From Leisingera daeponensis (GTDB lineage Bacteria; Pseudomonadota; Alphaproteobacteria; Rhodobacterales; Rhodobacteraceae): DNA of 64,000 nucleotides. The notes under the pieces were generated by a model. That model did not search any database and was not told the DNA's origin. It worked only from the letters and a program-made list of their open reading frames with translations. Below are positions 44,972 through 53,278 of the stretch, one piece after another (position 1 is the first letter of the stretch; each line of letters starts with the position of its first letter). The DNA lies in contig NZ_JAHVJA010000009.1 of the NCBI RefSeq assembly GCF_019801465.1, forward strand, positions 62,001 through 126,000, read 5' to 3'. A program made the translations under genes and the position numbers.

Positions 44972-45349
44972 ATGACCCTGACCCGCCAGCTCGACGCCCT
45001 GCGCCATTTTGAGCCCGGCTGCCGCCTGGCCGCCTTCGGCGATCTCGGCGCAAGCATCGTGCTGCGCAGCAGCAGCGCAGGCGGCCACCCGCAGGAATAC
45101 CTCGACGATCTCTGCCAGCAGGCCCGCCGCGGCTTCCTGGCGCTGGATGCGGCGGTTCAGGCCGGCGGCGTGGCGACCGCGCTGGCCGATGACGTTCTGC
45201 TGCTCGCCCCGGGCGAGGCGCGCCTGTTCCTGCGCTCCGGTGCCGGCTCCGGCGACGCGGTGCTCTGCGTCTGCACCGATGCAGAGGCCGCCGCCCGGCT
45301 GGCCGCCCCGGCCCGGCAGCTGCTGGCACAGTTGGACGGAGGACTGTGA
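44972..45349 (+). CDS. Roadblock/LC7-like small protein
   Basis: 125 residues with no catalytic motif. Length, the alternating hydrophobic pattern and the order of helices and strands fit the Roadblock/LC7 fold: an N-terminal helix (RQLDALRHFEP), ASIVLRSSS strand, a long helix, DDVLLLAPGEARLFLR strands, VLCVCTDAEA and a final helix. Roadblock proteins bind and regulate small GTPases (MglB/MglA), so a role with the three GTPases upstream is suggested. This is by pattern only. Its stop overlaps the next ATG (TGATG). Confidence 0.65.
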   Translation: MTLTRQLDALRHFEPGCRLAAFGDLGASIVLRSSSAGGHPQEYLDDLCQQARRGFLALDAAVQAGGVATALADDVLLLAPGEARLFLRSGAGSGDAVLCVCTDAEAAARLAAPARQLLAQLDGGL

Positions 45350-46116
45350 TGGCAGAGCCCGCGCATCAGTCCCCGCGGCCCGGCGCCTCCGCCGCCTCAG
45401 CCCTGCATCAGGCGCTGATCCGGCTGGCGCAGCCCGCTGGCGCGCCGCCGCACGGCAAGCCGGACACGCTCAGCGCCGCGGTGCTGCGCGAGATCAGCGA
45501 GACCGTTCTCCCGCGCGAAATCACCCTCTGCATTGGCGACCGGCCTGCCGCCGTCCTTACCGTGGCGCAGCGGAGGCTTGCCGGCCTCAGCCTGGGTGGT
45601 GCCGCGGCTGGCACCGCCGCCGCCGAGAACCCAAAGACCGCAGCGCAGCTTTTTGCCGCCGGCCTGCGGCGGCTGGAGAGTGAAGGCCTAGGACAGGAAG
45701 TCAGCTTCCGCCGCCGCCCCTGCGCCGCGCCGCAAGGCGCAAGCAGTTGCTCCGTCCGCAGGCTGGCCGAAGCCCTCACTGCCGCCGGCGGCGGGCGGCT
45801 GGACCATTTCCGGGCCCAGGCGGCACCGCAGGCAGCCGCCTGGCTTCACTGCCCGCGAAACGGTGGGCAGGCACAAGGCAACGGCCCGGCGGAACTGCGC
45901 ACCCGGCTGGACGCGGTGCGCCAGGCGCTTACCGCTAAATCCACCCGCCCCGCCTCGGCCCGGATGCCGGTGCCGAAACCAGACTGCCTGCTGCTGCCGG
46001 TAACACCGCAGCTGCACATCCTCACGGCCTCCGACAGCGGCGCCCTGCTGCTCCTGGCTTTGCCACCGGATGAGGCCCGCACCCAGGCGGCCGTCTGGCG
46101 CGGCATCTACGGCTAA
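45349..46116 (+). CDS. Unassigned protein of the kinase-GTPase operon
   Basis: 255 residues, not recognised. It has a Pro/Ala-rich N-terminus, a central compact region around LPREITLCIGDRPAAVLTV with beta-strand character, and a second ordered region at the end (CLLLPVTPQLHILTASDS, GALLLLALPPDEA) that could be another Roadblock-like half. No signal peptide or membrane segment. The start overlaps the stop of the Roadblock-like gene, so it belongs to the operon, and it appears to be its last member. Confidence 0.7.
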   Translation: MAEPAHQSPRPGASAASALHQALIRLAQPAGAPPHGKPDTLSAAVLREISETVLPREITLCIGDRPAAVLTVAQRRLAGLSLGGAAAGTAAAENPKTAAQLFAAGLRRLESEGLGQEVSFRRRPCAAPQGASSCSVRRLAEALTAAGGGRLDHFRAQAAPQAAAWLHCPRNGGQAQGNGPAELRTRLDAVRQALTAKSTRPASARMPVPKPDCLLLPVTPQLHILTASDSGALLLLALPPDEARTQAAVWRGIYG

Positions 46117-46269
46117 ACCCAACCTTCGCCGCCTAAAAAACAGGCATAGACCGCGCGGTCGGCGGCGGCGCAGCGCCTGAGTGATTGCCATCCGCCGCTG
46201 GCCGGGCCAAAGTCCAGGCAAGGCGGCCGCCCCGTGGTGGACCGCAGCCAGCTTGAACGGACCCCGACG

Positions 46270-46752
46270 ATGACAGCCGCAGACTTCGACATCACCGCCG
46301 CCCGCCCCTCCGATCCGGAAGCCGCCGCCCTGATCCACCGCCACCTGTCGCAGATGGCAGCGCAATCGCCCGAGGCAAGCTGCCACGCCATGGACATCAG
46401 CGGGCTGGAGGGGCCGGAAGTGCAGTTCTTCGTGCTCCGCCGGAACGGCCAGGCGCTGGCCATGGGGGCGCTCAAGGATCTGGGCGATGGCAGCCGCGAA
46501 CTGAAATCGATGCACACCCTGGCTGAGGCCCGCGGCAGCGGCGCCGGCCGCGCCATGCTGGCCTTCCTTCTGGACCTTGCCCGCCGAGAACGGGCCGCTG
46601 CGGTCTACCTCGAGACCGGCTCCACCGAGGATTTCCTGGCCTCGCGCAGGCTCTATGAATCCTTCGGCTTTGTCGCCTGCCCGCCGTTTGGGGACTACGC
46701 CGAGGATCCCTGGTCGGTGTTTATGCATCTGGATCTGCGTGCCGCGGCTTGA
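46270..46752 (+). CDS. GNAT-family N-acetyltransferase
   Basis: 160 residues from ATG 46270. It has the GNAT core: ALAMGALKDLGDG strand region, then motif A KSMHTLAEARGSGAGRAML (acetyl-CoA pyrophosphate loop R/GxGxxG/A) and YLETGSTEDFLASRRLYESFGF typical of ElaA/PhnO-like acetyltransferases. It begins about 150 bases after the GTPase operon and is followed by a tRNA gene. The substrate is unknown. Confidence 0.88.
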   Translation: MTAADFDITAARPSDPEAAALIHRHLSQMAAQSPEASCHAMDISGLEGPEVQFFVLRRNGQALAMGALKDLGDGSRELKSMHTLAEARGSGAGRAMLAFLLDLARRERAAAVYLETGSTEDFLASRRLYESFGFVACPPFGDYAEDPWSVFMHLDLRAAA

Positions 46753-46787
46753 CCCCCGGCGGCAGCCTGTCATAACTGGCGCCAAGC

Positions 46788-46864
46788 GGTCCCTTAGCTC
46801 AACTGGATAGAGCAGCTGACTTCTAATCAGCAGGTTGAGGGTTCGAGTCCTTCAGGGATCGCCA
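46788..46864 (+). tRNA. tRNA-Arg (anticodon TCT)
   Basis: A 77-base cloverleaf including encoded CCA. Acceptor stem GGTCCCT pairs with AGGGATC, the anticodon stem GCTGA/TCAGC encloses CTTCTAA (anticodon TCT), and the T arm holds GGTTCGAGTCC. It borders a region with a TniQ gene, so it may be an insertion site. Confidence 0.95.
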
Positions 46865-47027
46865 TTTTCTCCTTTAGTGCCAATAAGGCATAACCTTGCA
46901 CACTTTGGGGGTTTTGATGCACACCCTGTGTCAAGTGGTAAGTGCCAAGTGAAGTTGAGAGCAGTAAAGGCTTAGATAGAAAACGCTTTCGCTCCTCGAC
47001 TGGCCCCGGGGCACCAGCAGGCAAATG

Positions 47028-48908
47028 TCAGCTCTTGAGCGTGTTCAGGACGGGAGCAACCTCCTTTAGGAGGTAGATCGGTCCGACAGCCACTCCATTC
47101 AGACGGAAAGCTTCAATCCCGTGAGCTGCAAAAGCCGCCAAAATCGTGTTCCGGTGAAGCCCGGTCTCCTTAACTATTACCGTCGGCGTGGTGAACTTGT
47201 CATAGAAAGCAGCGATGTCCGCACCGGACATCCGCCACTGGGAGCGCTTTGTCACCGGGTGCAGAACCTCCATTGCAGGAGTATGGCCACCTTCGATCAA
47301 TGCTTGGAACGCCCCCTTCTCCCGCACTCCGATTGAGCGGGCAAAGGCAGCTGCGTTGATCTCCCCTTCCATGGCCGCCATTTTCTGCTCGCGGGGGCGA
47401 AGTAACTCCGACTGATCAACTTCGGCAACGTTGACGACGAGTCCGTGATACCCAAACGCCTCAGCGCGCTTGCCGACCCTCAATCTGCCGTCCCTGATCG
47501 CAGCGATAACCTGGCCGACAGAAAGGCCCACTCGCTTGTGAACATGCCGGATCGTTTCCCATCCTGGCGTACCAGCCTCAAGCAAAATAGCCTTTCGCTC
47601 CAGCTCCTCGAGCAGGAACAGCCCATCAGACACCCGCCAGGGAGACTTGATCGTTGCAACTTTCGTCCTGGGCGACAGCACGCCGTCAGCTTCTAGAGAT
47701 TTGAGTTCGACTAGCGTCGCGCCCATAGCTTTGCGCATCGCAAACGGCCCGACCAAAGTCGGGATCTCCTCCAGAAGGGGTTTGTATTTCTTTGCGTCGA
47801 AGGTCTTGCGAGCATCGGCGCGCGTGTCATCAGGAGGGAACGCTCCAGCCTCGGTCAGGAAGCCGTTGAGGACCGACTTGCCGACCCCGGTTTCCCTGCT
47901 TGCCGAGGCAAGAGAATGGAGGCGTCGTTCAGGCACGGTTTGACCGAGAACCTCATCTCCCGCCTCGACCGGCCAGATCCTCAATAAATGCCGACGTACA
48001 ATATCGCGAAACCCATCAAAGCTATCATCGCTGCGATAGAGGCGACCAAGTGCCTCGAGCAGCATCGGCAATGCCTGTTTTGACCCAAAGTACCCCCCAT
48101 CCCCCGCCTGCAAAATGCGATCGAGCGCACACGTGATTGTCTCAGGCCCTCTCGATGCGGCATCAAAGCCTTTGGCCTTCGCAGCACGGTCGTCAGCTTC
48201 AAGTTCCTGAGCACGGAGGAGTTCCCTCCCGAGCAACGCACAGAAGGTCATGGCGGCAAACAAAGGCTGAGTTGCCAGCCACGTTTTGTCCTTACCTTGC
48301 GACAGGCGCCGATCAAGCCAGACGTCATAGGCGGACGGCTCAATCAGATCGCAGTCAAATTTGCCCGCCTGAAGGTCTGGCAGGATCTCATCCAATCTGG
48401 CACCAACATCATCACGATTTACAAGCCGCGAGCTTTCCCAAAGTGGCATCAAAAGTGGCATCAGAGGATGGCAGTGCCGCAAGCACACATCAACACCGCG
48501 GCACAGCCAGTCTCCCGCCATGGCCATGTGCCTCAGCGGAAAGGCTTGTTTTTCTGCCGCCTCACGCAGGCAGTGAGGGCAGCCGCGGATGATAGGGTTG
48601 CGTACGGCGCGGGAGACAAAAACTTCCCCGCGAAATTTCATGCGTACGCCCCCGATACGCTCACCTGTCCATGACAGCATGGTGGCCAGCTGATCGGGCG
48701 CCAAACCGGATCGGGTGGCAAAAATGTCAATCGCCTCCTGCTCCTGGTTCAGGATCCGCTTAAAACTAACGCCAAGATCAAGGGCAAATCCGGTGGCGTC
48801 GGTACCATTGATCGCAGCCATGCGCGAAAAGAAGGAGGGAAGTGTCTCCCGCTCCGAAGGTTCGACCGCCAAGGGCAACGTTTCTATCAACGGTGAACTC
48901 CGTCTCAT
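47028..48908 (-). CDS. TniQ-family protein without transposase partners
   Basis: 626 residues. The N-terminal part matches TniQ: LPSFFSRMAAINGTD, a zinc-site CPHC followed by LRHMAMAGDWLC and CLRHCHPL. The C-terminal 350 residues contain two or three helix-turn-helix-like segments (VGLSVGQVIAAIRDGRLRVGK, SIGVREKGAFQALIEGG, VIVKETGLHRNTILAAFAAHG). TniQ/TnsD proteins guide Tn7-like and Tn5053-like transposition to targets, and in CRISPR-associated transposons they bind Cascade. Here no TniA, TniB, TnsA or TnsC gene lies in the window. It may be a transposon remnant or a domesticated DNA-binding protein. GC content is lower than the neighbours. Confidence 0.85.
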   Translation of the reverse strand: MRRSSPLIETLPLAVEPSERETLPSFFSRMAAINGTDATGFALDLGVSFKRILNQEQEAIDIFATRSGLAPDQLATMLSWTGERIGGVRMKFRGEVFVSRAVRNPIIRGCPHCLREAAEKQAFPLRHMAMAGDWLCRGVDVCLRHCHPLMPLLMPLWESSRLVNRDDVGARLDEILPDLQAGKFDCDLIEPSAYDVWLDRRLSQGKDKTWLATQPLFAAMTFCALLGRELLRAQELEADDRAAKAKGFDAASRGPETITCALDRILQAGDGGYFGSKQALPMLLEALGRLYRSDDSFDGFRDIVRRHLLRIWPVEAGDEVLGQTVPERRLHSLASASRETGVGKSVLNGFLTEAGAFPPDDTRADARKTFDAKKYKPLLEEIPTLVGPFAMRKAMGATLVELKSLEADGVLSPRTKVATIKSPWRVSDGLFLLEELERKAILLEAGTPGWETIRHVHKRVGLSVGQVIAAIRDGRLRVGKRAEAFGYHGLVVNVAEVDQSELLRPREQKMAAMEGEINAAAFARSIGVREKGAFQALIEGGHTPAMEVLHPVTKRSQWRMSGADIAAFYDKFTTPTVIVKETGLHRNTILAAFAAHGIEAFRLNGVAVGPIYLLKEVAPVLNTLKS

Positions 48909-49091
48909 TCTTGCATAACTTTAGGGCAAGATCGCTTATGCAAGCGCGAGTGTCCAACCCGTGAGGCCCCAGGATAGATTCAGGATGGTATCAACCCCAC
49001 CGTTGGTTGCGAGTGTGCTTCAAGGTAAGTTTGAGGCCATTGCCCTGTCTGTGTGAAAATTTTGAGAAGTTTGTAACCCCAGGATTGGGAA

Positions 49092-49139
49092 CAGACATTC
49101 GTGTCTGCTCCTTTACAGTAGACAGGACAATATCTGTCT
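49092..49139. repeat. Clustered CAGACA/AGACAG dyads
   Basis: CAGACA-TTCG-TGTCTG at 49092-49107, a perfect hairpin, followed by AGACAG-N8-CTGTCT at 49120-49139. Four copies of a closely related half-site in 48 bases. They could be protein-binding sites or the edge of a mobile element; evidence is only the repetition. Confidence 0.35.
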
Positions 49140-49439
49140 TGCCTCAGGTAGGGCCAAGGTCAGGAATGCGCAGGAAGTGACCTTGGCAAAGTCGGGCATT
49201 TGGCGCACCCAACCGAGGTTTTGCGCTGCGACGCAGACCGCCGTTTCTGCCGTTCGCTGCAACTGCACGTTTCTGGAGCCCGTGAACTCTTTCAGCGAGG
49301 ACATTTATGCCGATTTAATCAAGTGTGCGAAGGCCCGCATTCAAAATGATCGCGGCAAAACCGGTACGTTCCGAAGCGCCTGCAAACTAGGGAGTTCTTG
49401 AACATCCTGCAGCGCTGGGTAAGTCTGCCGCCGACCAAA

Positions 49440-49610
49440 ATGCAGGTGAGTTATTACAATCGCATCGTCGACGTGATGGAAGAACTGGTGAAGTTCACCC
49501 TGTTGACCCGAGACATGAAGGATCATCTGGTTGATCGATACTCCGAACGGGTCGAAAGCCGTGCAGAGCTGTCCCAACGGGTCAACCAGCCAAAGGCGGT
49601 CGGCCAGTGA
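49440..49610 (+). CDS. Small hypothetical ORF, doubtful
   Basis: A 56-residue frame opening at ATG 49440 (in frame back to TTG 49398), with a charged helical sequence ([10 protein letters not shown]-like, then [21 protein letters not shown]). No domain is recognised and no ribosome site is clear. It may be a fragment of a larger lost gene. Confidence 0.2.
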   Translation: MQVSYYNRIVDVMEELVKFTLLTRDMKDHLVDRYSERVESRAELSQRVNQPKAVGQ

Positions 49611-49711
49611 CTGCAGAGCGTTTGGGGGCGGCAACCGGCAAAACCATTGGCGCGCCGCAATTGTGACTATGCACTGCCAGGCCTCGGGGCCGGGCAGTGC
49701 ATGATTGCGCG

Positions 49712-50878
49712 TCAGGCGTGGCTTTCCTGTGCTTTCGCTGTGATCAGTGACACGATGCCGAGGGCGATCACACCCGAAAGGGCCGCGGCCACGGGGGTCA
49801 TCCCGACGCCAGGGCCGGCCACGATTAAACCGCCTACCCCTGATGCACCCGAGATCCCCAGGTTGAAGGCCGCGATGTTGAAGCCCGAGGCGATGGCGCC
49901 TGCGCCAGGGCTTCCGGCCTCGGCCGTTTCGACCACTGCCGATTGCACGATCGGCGAGATGGCGAAGGCAAAGACCCCCCAAACAGCGAGGTTGACCGAG
50001 ATCGCCCAGATGCTTCCCTGGGTCGCCAGCAGCATGGCAAGCGATGCCACGAGGCCGATCAGCACGATACGCAGCGCGCTTGTTGCGCCAAGCCGGTCGG
50101 AGGCCGCGCCGCCCGCGAGGTTGCCGACCACGGTCGCCAGTCCAAAGAGCATGAGCGCGAGACTCACCGATGCAGGCGCGATGCCAGTCACATCGGTCAA
50201 AAGCGGCGTGAGGTAGGTGAAGACGACGAAGGAGCCGCCAAAACCGAAGACGGTGACGAGATAAAGTGCCAGCAGCCGCGGGCTGGCGACAAGTGCCAGT
50301 TGCCGCCACAGCGGCAGCGCCGCGCCAATGCGCAGGTTGCCCGGCAACAGCAGAGCGAGGCCGGCAAAGCTGAGGACCCCGAGCACACCGACAAGCAGGA
50401 AGGGCGTACGCCAGCCGAAAGTCTGGCCGATTAAGGAGCCAAGCGGCACGCCCACGACCATGGCCACGGTGAGGCCCGCGAACATCAGCGACACCGCACG
50501 GGAGGCCCGCGAACGGTCGACCAGAGAGGTGGCGATTGCCGCGCCGATCGAGAAGAATACGCCGTGGGCGACCCCTGTCACCATGCGGCCGGCGAGAAGG
50601 GTGCCGAAACTCGGCGCAAGCGCCGCCGCGAGGTTGCCCGCGGTGAACAACGCCATGAGGCCAAGCGCCAACGGCTTGCGGGGCAGGCGTTGGGTCAGGG
50701 CGGTAATCGTGGGTGCGCCGAGCGTGATCGCCAAAGCGTACATACTTACGAGAAGACCGGCCGAAGGCACGGTCGCGTCGAGGTCGCCGGCAATCTCGGG
50801 GATGAGGCCGATGATGACGAACTCGGTCGTGCCGATCGCGAAGGCCGCGATGGCCAGGGCAAAAACTGCGATGGGCAT
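49712..50878 (-). CDS. MFS transporter, DHA1 (AraJ/YdhP-like) family
   Basis: Drug:H+ antiporter-like major facilitator, 388 residues, twelve hydrophobic segments. The N-terminus reads FALAIAAFAIGTTEFVIIGLIPEIAGDL, typical of the AraJ/YdhP/NepI branch, and motif A-like regions are present after segments 2 and 4. It exports a small molecule or drug. The gene is followed upstream in the same direction by a GlcG-like gene with a 12-base gap, and both are preceded by a IclR regulator. Confidence 0.92.
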   Translation of the reverse strand: MPIAVFALAIAAFAIGTTEFVIIGLIPEIAGDLDATVPSAGLLVSMYALAITLGAPTITALTQRLPRKPLALGLMALFTAGNLAAALAPSFGTLLAGRMVTGVAHGVFFSIGAAIATSLVDRSRASRAVSLMFAGLTVAMVVGVPLGSLIGQTFGWRTPFLLVGVLGVLSFAGLALLLPGNLRIGAALPLWRQLALVASPRLLALYLVTVFGFGGSFVVFTYLTPLLTDVTGIAPASVSLALMLFGLATVVGNLAGGAASDRLGATSALRIVLIGLVASLAMLLATQGSIWAISVNLAVWGVFAFAISPIVQSAVVETAEAGSPGAGAIASGFNIAAFNLGISGASGVGGLIVAGPGVGMTPVAAALSGVIALGIVSLITAKAQESHA

Positions 50879-50890
50879 GATAACCTCCTC

Positions 50891-51286
50891 TTACCGTAGA
50901 GCCGCGGCGGCGGCTTGCGCGATGTCTTCATCGTCCTCGACCGTGGCACCGGCCACGCCGACCGCGCCAAGGAAGGTGCCGTCCGCGTCACGGAGTACGA
51001 CGCCGCCGCCGAAGCTGATCAGCCCGCCGTTGGTGTTCTCGATCGTGTAGATCGCGCCCGACGGGCGCGCCTCTGCGCCAAGCGCGATGCTGTCGTTCTG
51101 GAACAGGGCCGCGGTGCGGGCTTTTTTCTGTGCCACGTCGATGGCGCCGAGAACCGCGCCTTCCATACGCTCGAACCCGGCGAGCTGGGCGCTGGCATCA
51201 ACGACAGCGATATTAATCGCAAAGCCATCCTGTGCAGCCTTGGCGCGCGCCGTGTCGATGGCGGTGCGAATGATGTTCTGATGCAT
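50891..51286 (-). CDS. GlcG/HbpS-like heme-degrading or DUF336 protein
   Basis: 131 residues from the ATG at 51286 (GGAGA upstream). It has the GlcG/HbpS fold: an N-terminal helix, VVDASAQLAGFERMEGAVLGAIDVAQKKARTA, SGAIYTIENTNGGLISFGGG and VGVAGATVEDDEDIAQAAA. HbpS from Streptomyces binds heme, and GlcG lies in glycolate operons; many members have unknown substrate. It is transcribed with the MFS gene. The IclR gene upstream (105-base gap) probably regulates both. Confidence 0.9.
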   Translation of the reverse strand: MHQNIIRTAIDTARAKAAQDGFAINIAVVDASAQLAGFERMEGAVLGAIDVAQKKARTAALFQNDSIALGAEARPSGAIYTIENTNGGLISFGGGVVLRDADGTFLGAVGVAGATVEDDEDIAQAAAAALR

Positions 51287-51391
51287 GGGATCGTCTCCTT
51301 GTCCTGCGGGGCGCCGTGCCCGCTTGCAAGGACCCACTTCGGACGTGACAGCCTTGTTGGAAAGGGGCGCCCATGCGAGAGCGCAATCTAT

Positions 51392-52108
51392 TCAATGTTG
51401 CTGAACTTCAGCCGAAATTCTCAACATTTTCCACGCCGCATCGCGCATCCTGGCTTCGGTAAGTTCGCCTTTGGGACCGGCAATGGCGAGTGCAGCTCGA
51501 ACCTCTCCCTGTTCCCTGACCGGGATCGAAACGCAGTGACGACCAGGCGTGAAGAATTCGAGGTCAAGTGCGAAGCCCAGGCGGCGAACCTTCAATAATC
51601 GCGCGTCGGTCACTCCATCCTGCGACAGATCACGGCGATGCCGCACGCGTGTCTCCAACGCAGGCATGAAGGCAAGGAAGACAAGACCCACAGCCGTTCC
51701 TTCAAGTGGTTCCCGTCGGTCCACCGGCGAGTTCATGTCGTCAGCGCCCGGGCCGCACACATCAAGGTACAACGCTTGATCTCCGCTGGGAACCGCAAGA
51801 TAGGAGGCAAATCCCGTCAACTCGGTGATCCGCACAAGCGCAGGTCGCAGCGATGCCCGCAAACGGTCGTCGTCGCCCGCGATCCGCGCAAGGTTGAGGA
51901 TGCGCGCCCCGAGATAATAAGCACTGTTACCGGAGCGGCGATGCAGGTAGCCGAGGTTCGAAAGCGTGCGAAGGATGTTATGCACTGTGGTTTTTTTAAG
52001 ACCAGTGATGTCGGAAATCACGGCGAGCTGGGCACTGCCGCCCTGGCGGGCGATGACCTCAAGGATCGCCGTGGCGCGTTCTATCGATTGAATGGTACTA
52101 CCAGGCAT
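51392..52108 (-). CDS. IclR-family transcriptional regulator
   Basis: 238 residues. N-terminal winged HTH (TIQSIERATAILEVIA, ISDITGLKKTTVHNILRTLSNLGYLHRR) and the IclR effector domain (ELTGFASYLAVPSGDQALYLDV, GRHCVSIPVREQ, AALAIAGPKGEL). It is in line with the GlcG-like and MFS genes and probably controls them. The ligand, probably an organic acid, is not evident. Confidence 0.92.
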   Translation of the reverse strand: MPGSTIQSIERATAILEVIARQGGSAQLAVISDITGLKKTTVHNILRTLSNLGYLHRRSGNSAYYLGARILNLARIAGDDDRLRASLRPALVRITELTGFASYLAVPSGDQALYLDVCGPGADDMNSPVDRREPLEGTAVGLVFLAFMPALETRVRHRRDLSQDGVTDARLLKVRRLGFALDLEFFTPGRHCVSIPVREQGEVRAALAIAGPKGELTEARMRDAAWKMLRISAEVQQH

Positions 52109-52290
52109 GGGACCATATTCAGCAATGCTGGGCGTTTGTCACGCTCTTCCTGCCTCACAGCTCGGGGCGCGTGAACCATTCCATTATGGCTAAGGTGAGC
52201 ATCGGATGCTGGCCTCAAAATAATCGCCCTGACCTACGGGGTCGCACGATGGCCCGTTGGCATCGCAGACCGCAGGCGAAACGGCCTCGG

Positions 52291-52737
52291 CTACGAAGAT
52301 GAAACTGCGGCGCGCAGGCGTTCCGTCAGGTCGGCAATCTGATCGCGAAGCGCCCCGATATCCGTATCACCCCGGTCGGCGGCACGGGTGACGCAAAGAC
52401 CGATGTCATGCGCCCTGTCCTCGAGATGTTTGCCCCTTTCCGTCAAGGTGACGGCCACGCGGCGTTCATCTTGAGAGCTGCGGCGGCGTTGAACCAGACC
52501 CGCGACCTCCATCCGTTTTAGCAACGGGGTAAGCGTGTTGGTTTCCAGGAACAGCACCTTCCCCAGTTCACCAACGGTCTGGCCGTCACGTTCCCACAGG
52601 GCAAGGAGCACCAGGTATTGCGGGTAGGTAAGCCCGAACTCCGCCAGCACCGGCCGATAAAGTCGTCCCATCGCGCTATTCAGTGAATAGATCGCAAAGC
52701 AGAACTGCTGATTCAGAGGCAGGGCATGTTTTGTCAT
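52291..52737 (-). CDS. ohrR: OhrR, MarR-family organic peroxide repressor
   Basis: MarR-type repressor, 148 residues from ATG 52737. ATGs at 52752 and 52761 are in frame, but the last overlaps an operator. The sensing cysteine is near the N-terminus in NQQFCFAIYSLN, as in OhrR proteins, and the HTH is TVGELGKVLFLETNTLTPLLKRMEVAGLVQRRRSSQDERR-like in the middle. Oxidation of this cysteine by organic hydroperoxides releases DNA. It is divergent from ohr with two operator-like dyads between, the standard arrangement. Confidence 0.93.
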   Translation of the reverse strand: MTKHALPLNQQFCFAIYSLNSAMGRLYRPVLAEFGLTYPQYLVLLALWERDGQTVGELGKVLFLETNTLTPLLKRMEVAGLVQRRRSSQDERRVAVTLTERGKHLEDRAHDIGLCVTRAADRGDTDIGALRDQIADLTERLRAAVSSS

Positions 52738-52754
52738 CTTGTCGTCATACATAG

Positions 52755-52766
52755 ATCGCATGCGAT
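52755..52766. promoter_or_regulatory. OhrR operator copy 1
   Basis: ATCGCATGCGAT, a perfect 12-bp palindrome in the ohrR-ohr intergenic region. It covers one of the possible ohrR ATGs (52761), so autorepression by start occlusion is possible. Confidence 0.6.
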
Positions 52767-52807
52767 ATTATCGCAAGCGGTTGATCAATCCATAGCTGCG
52801 CAATATA

Positions 52808-52821
52808 TATCGCACACGATA
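52808..52821. promoter_or_regulatory. OhrR operator copy 2
   Basis: TATCG-CACA-CGATA dyad, 29 bases before the ohr start, sharing the ATCGCA-type half-site with the first copy. It probably represses ohr. Confidence 0.6.
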
Positions 52822-52849
52822 CAATCGCAGTCGATAAAAGGAACTCTCA

Positions 52850-53278
52850 ATGTCTGTCTCCCCAATCTATACCGCCCATGGATCCGCAACCGGAGGCCGC
52901 GATGGCACAGCCAAGGTTGCCGGCACCGACCTGGTGCTGAACCTCGCCCCACCGACCGAAATGGGCGGCAACGGCAATGGCTACAACCCTGAGCAGCTGT
53001 TCGCTGCGGGGTATTCCGCCTGCTACATCGGCGCGATGAAATTCGCGACCACCCAGGACGCTAGCCTGCCGAAGGTGCCCAGCGACGTGGAGGTCGAAAC
53101 CGCTGTCGGCATCGGACCGCGCGACGCCGGGGGGTTTGGCCTGAAGGTCACGCTTGCCGTTTCGCTGCCCGGCGTCGACAAGGAAGCCGCCAAGCGTCTG
53201 ACCGAAGCTGCTCACCAGCTTTGCCCCTATTCCAATTCGATCCGGGGCAATGTCGAGGTGACCACCGATATCCGGTGA
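52850..53278 (+). CDS. ohr: Ohr organic hydroperoxide resistance protein
   Basis: Ohr/OsmC peroxidase, 142 residues. The redox pair is C58 (AAGYSACYIGA) and C125 (HQLCPYSNSIRGN), with the Arg and Glu of the active site at expected positions (GRDG and NPEQLF). It reduces organic hydroperoxides using lipoylated proteins. It is divergent from ohrR. Confidence 0.95.
   Translation: MSVSPIYTAHGSATGGRDGTAKVAGTDLVLNLAPPTEMGGNGNGYNPEQLFAAGYSACYIGAMKFATTQDASLPKVPSDVEVETAVGIGPRDAGGFGLKVTLAVSLPGVDKEAAKRLTEAAHQLCPYSNSIRGNVEVTTDIR

Larger units (their letters stand above)
48909..49711. other. Non-coding or decayed DNA between tniQ and the MFS gene
   Basis: About 800 bases. Composition is less GC-rich than the operon before. 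Two small dyads with a shared CAGACA/TGTCTG word lie at 49092-49107 and 49120-49139. A weak plus-strand frame lies at 49440-49610. I see no tRNA, transposon end or att repeat of the tRNA-Arg 3' end. Confidence 0.5.

Noticed and set aside
44919-44975. 18-codon frame between the second dynamin-like gene and the Roadblock-like gene
   Set aside because: Too short and without a ribosome site or conservation evidence. It overlaps the next start codon, but only a comparison could support it.
46865-49711. CRISPR-associated transposon
   Set aside because: No Cas gene, no repeat-spacer array and no TnsB or TnsC. Only a TniQ-like gene is present.
46865-49711. att-type direct repeat of the tRNA-Arg 3' end
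   Set aside because: I looked for GGTTCGAGTCC and CAGGGATCG in the region beyond the tRNA and found no second copy.
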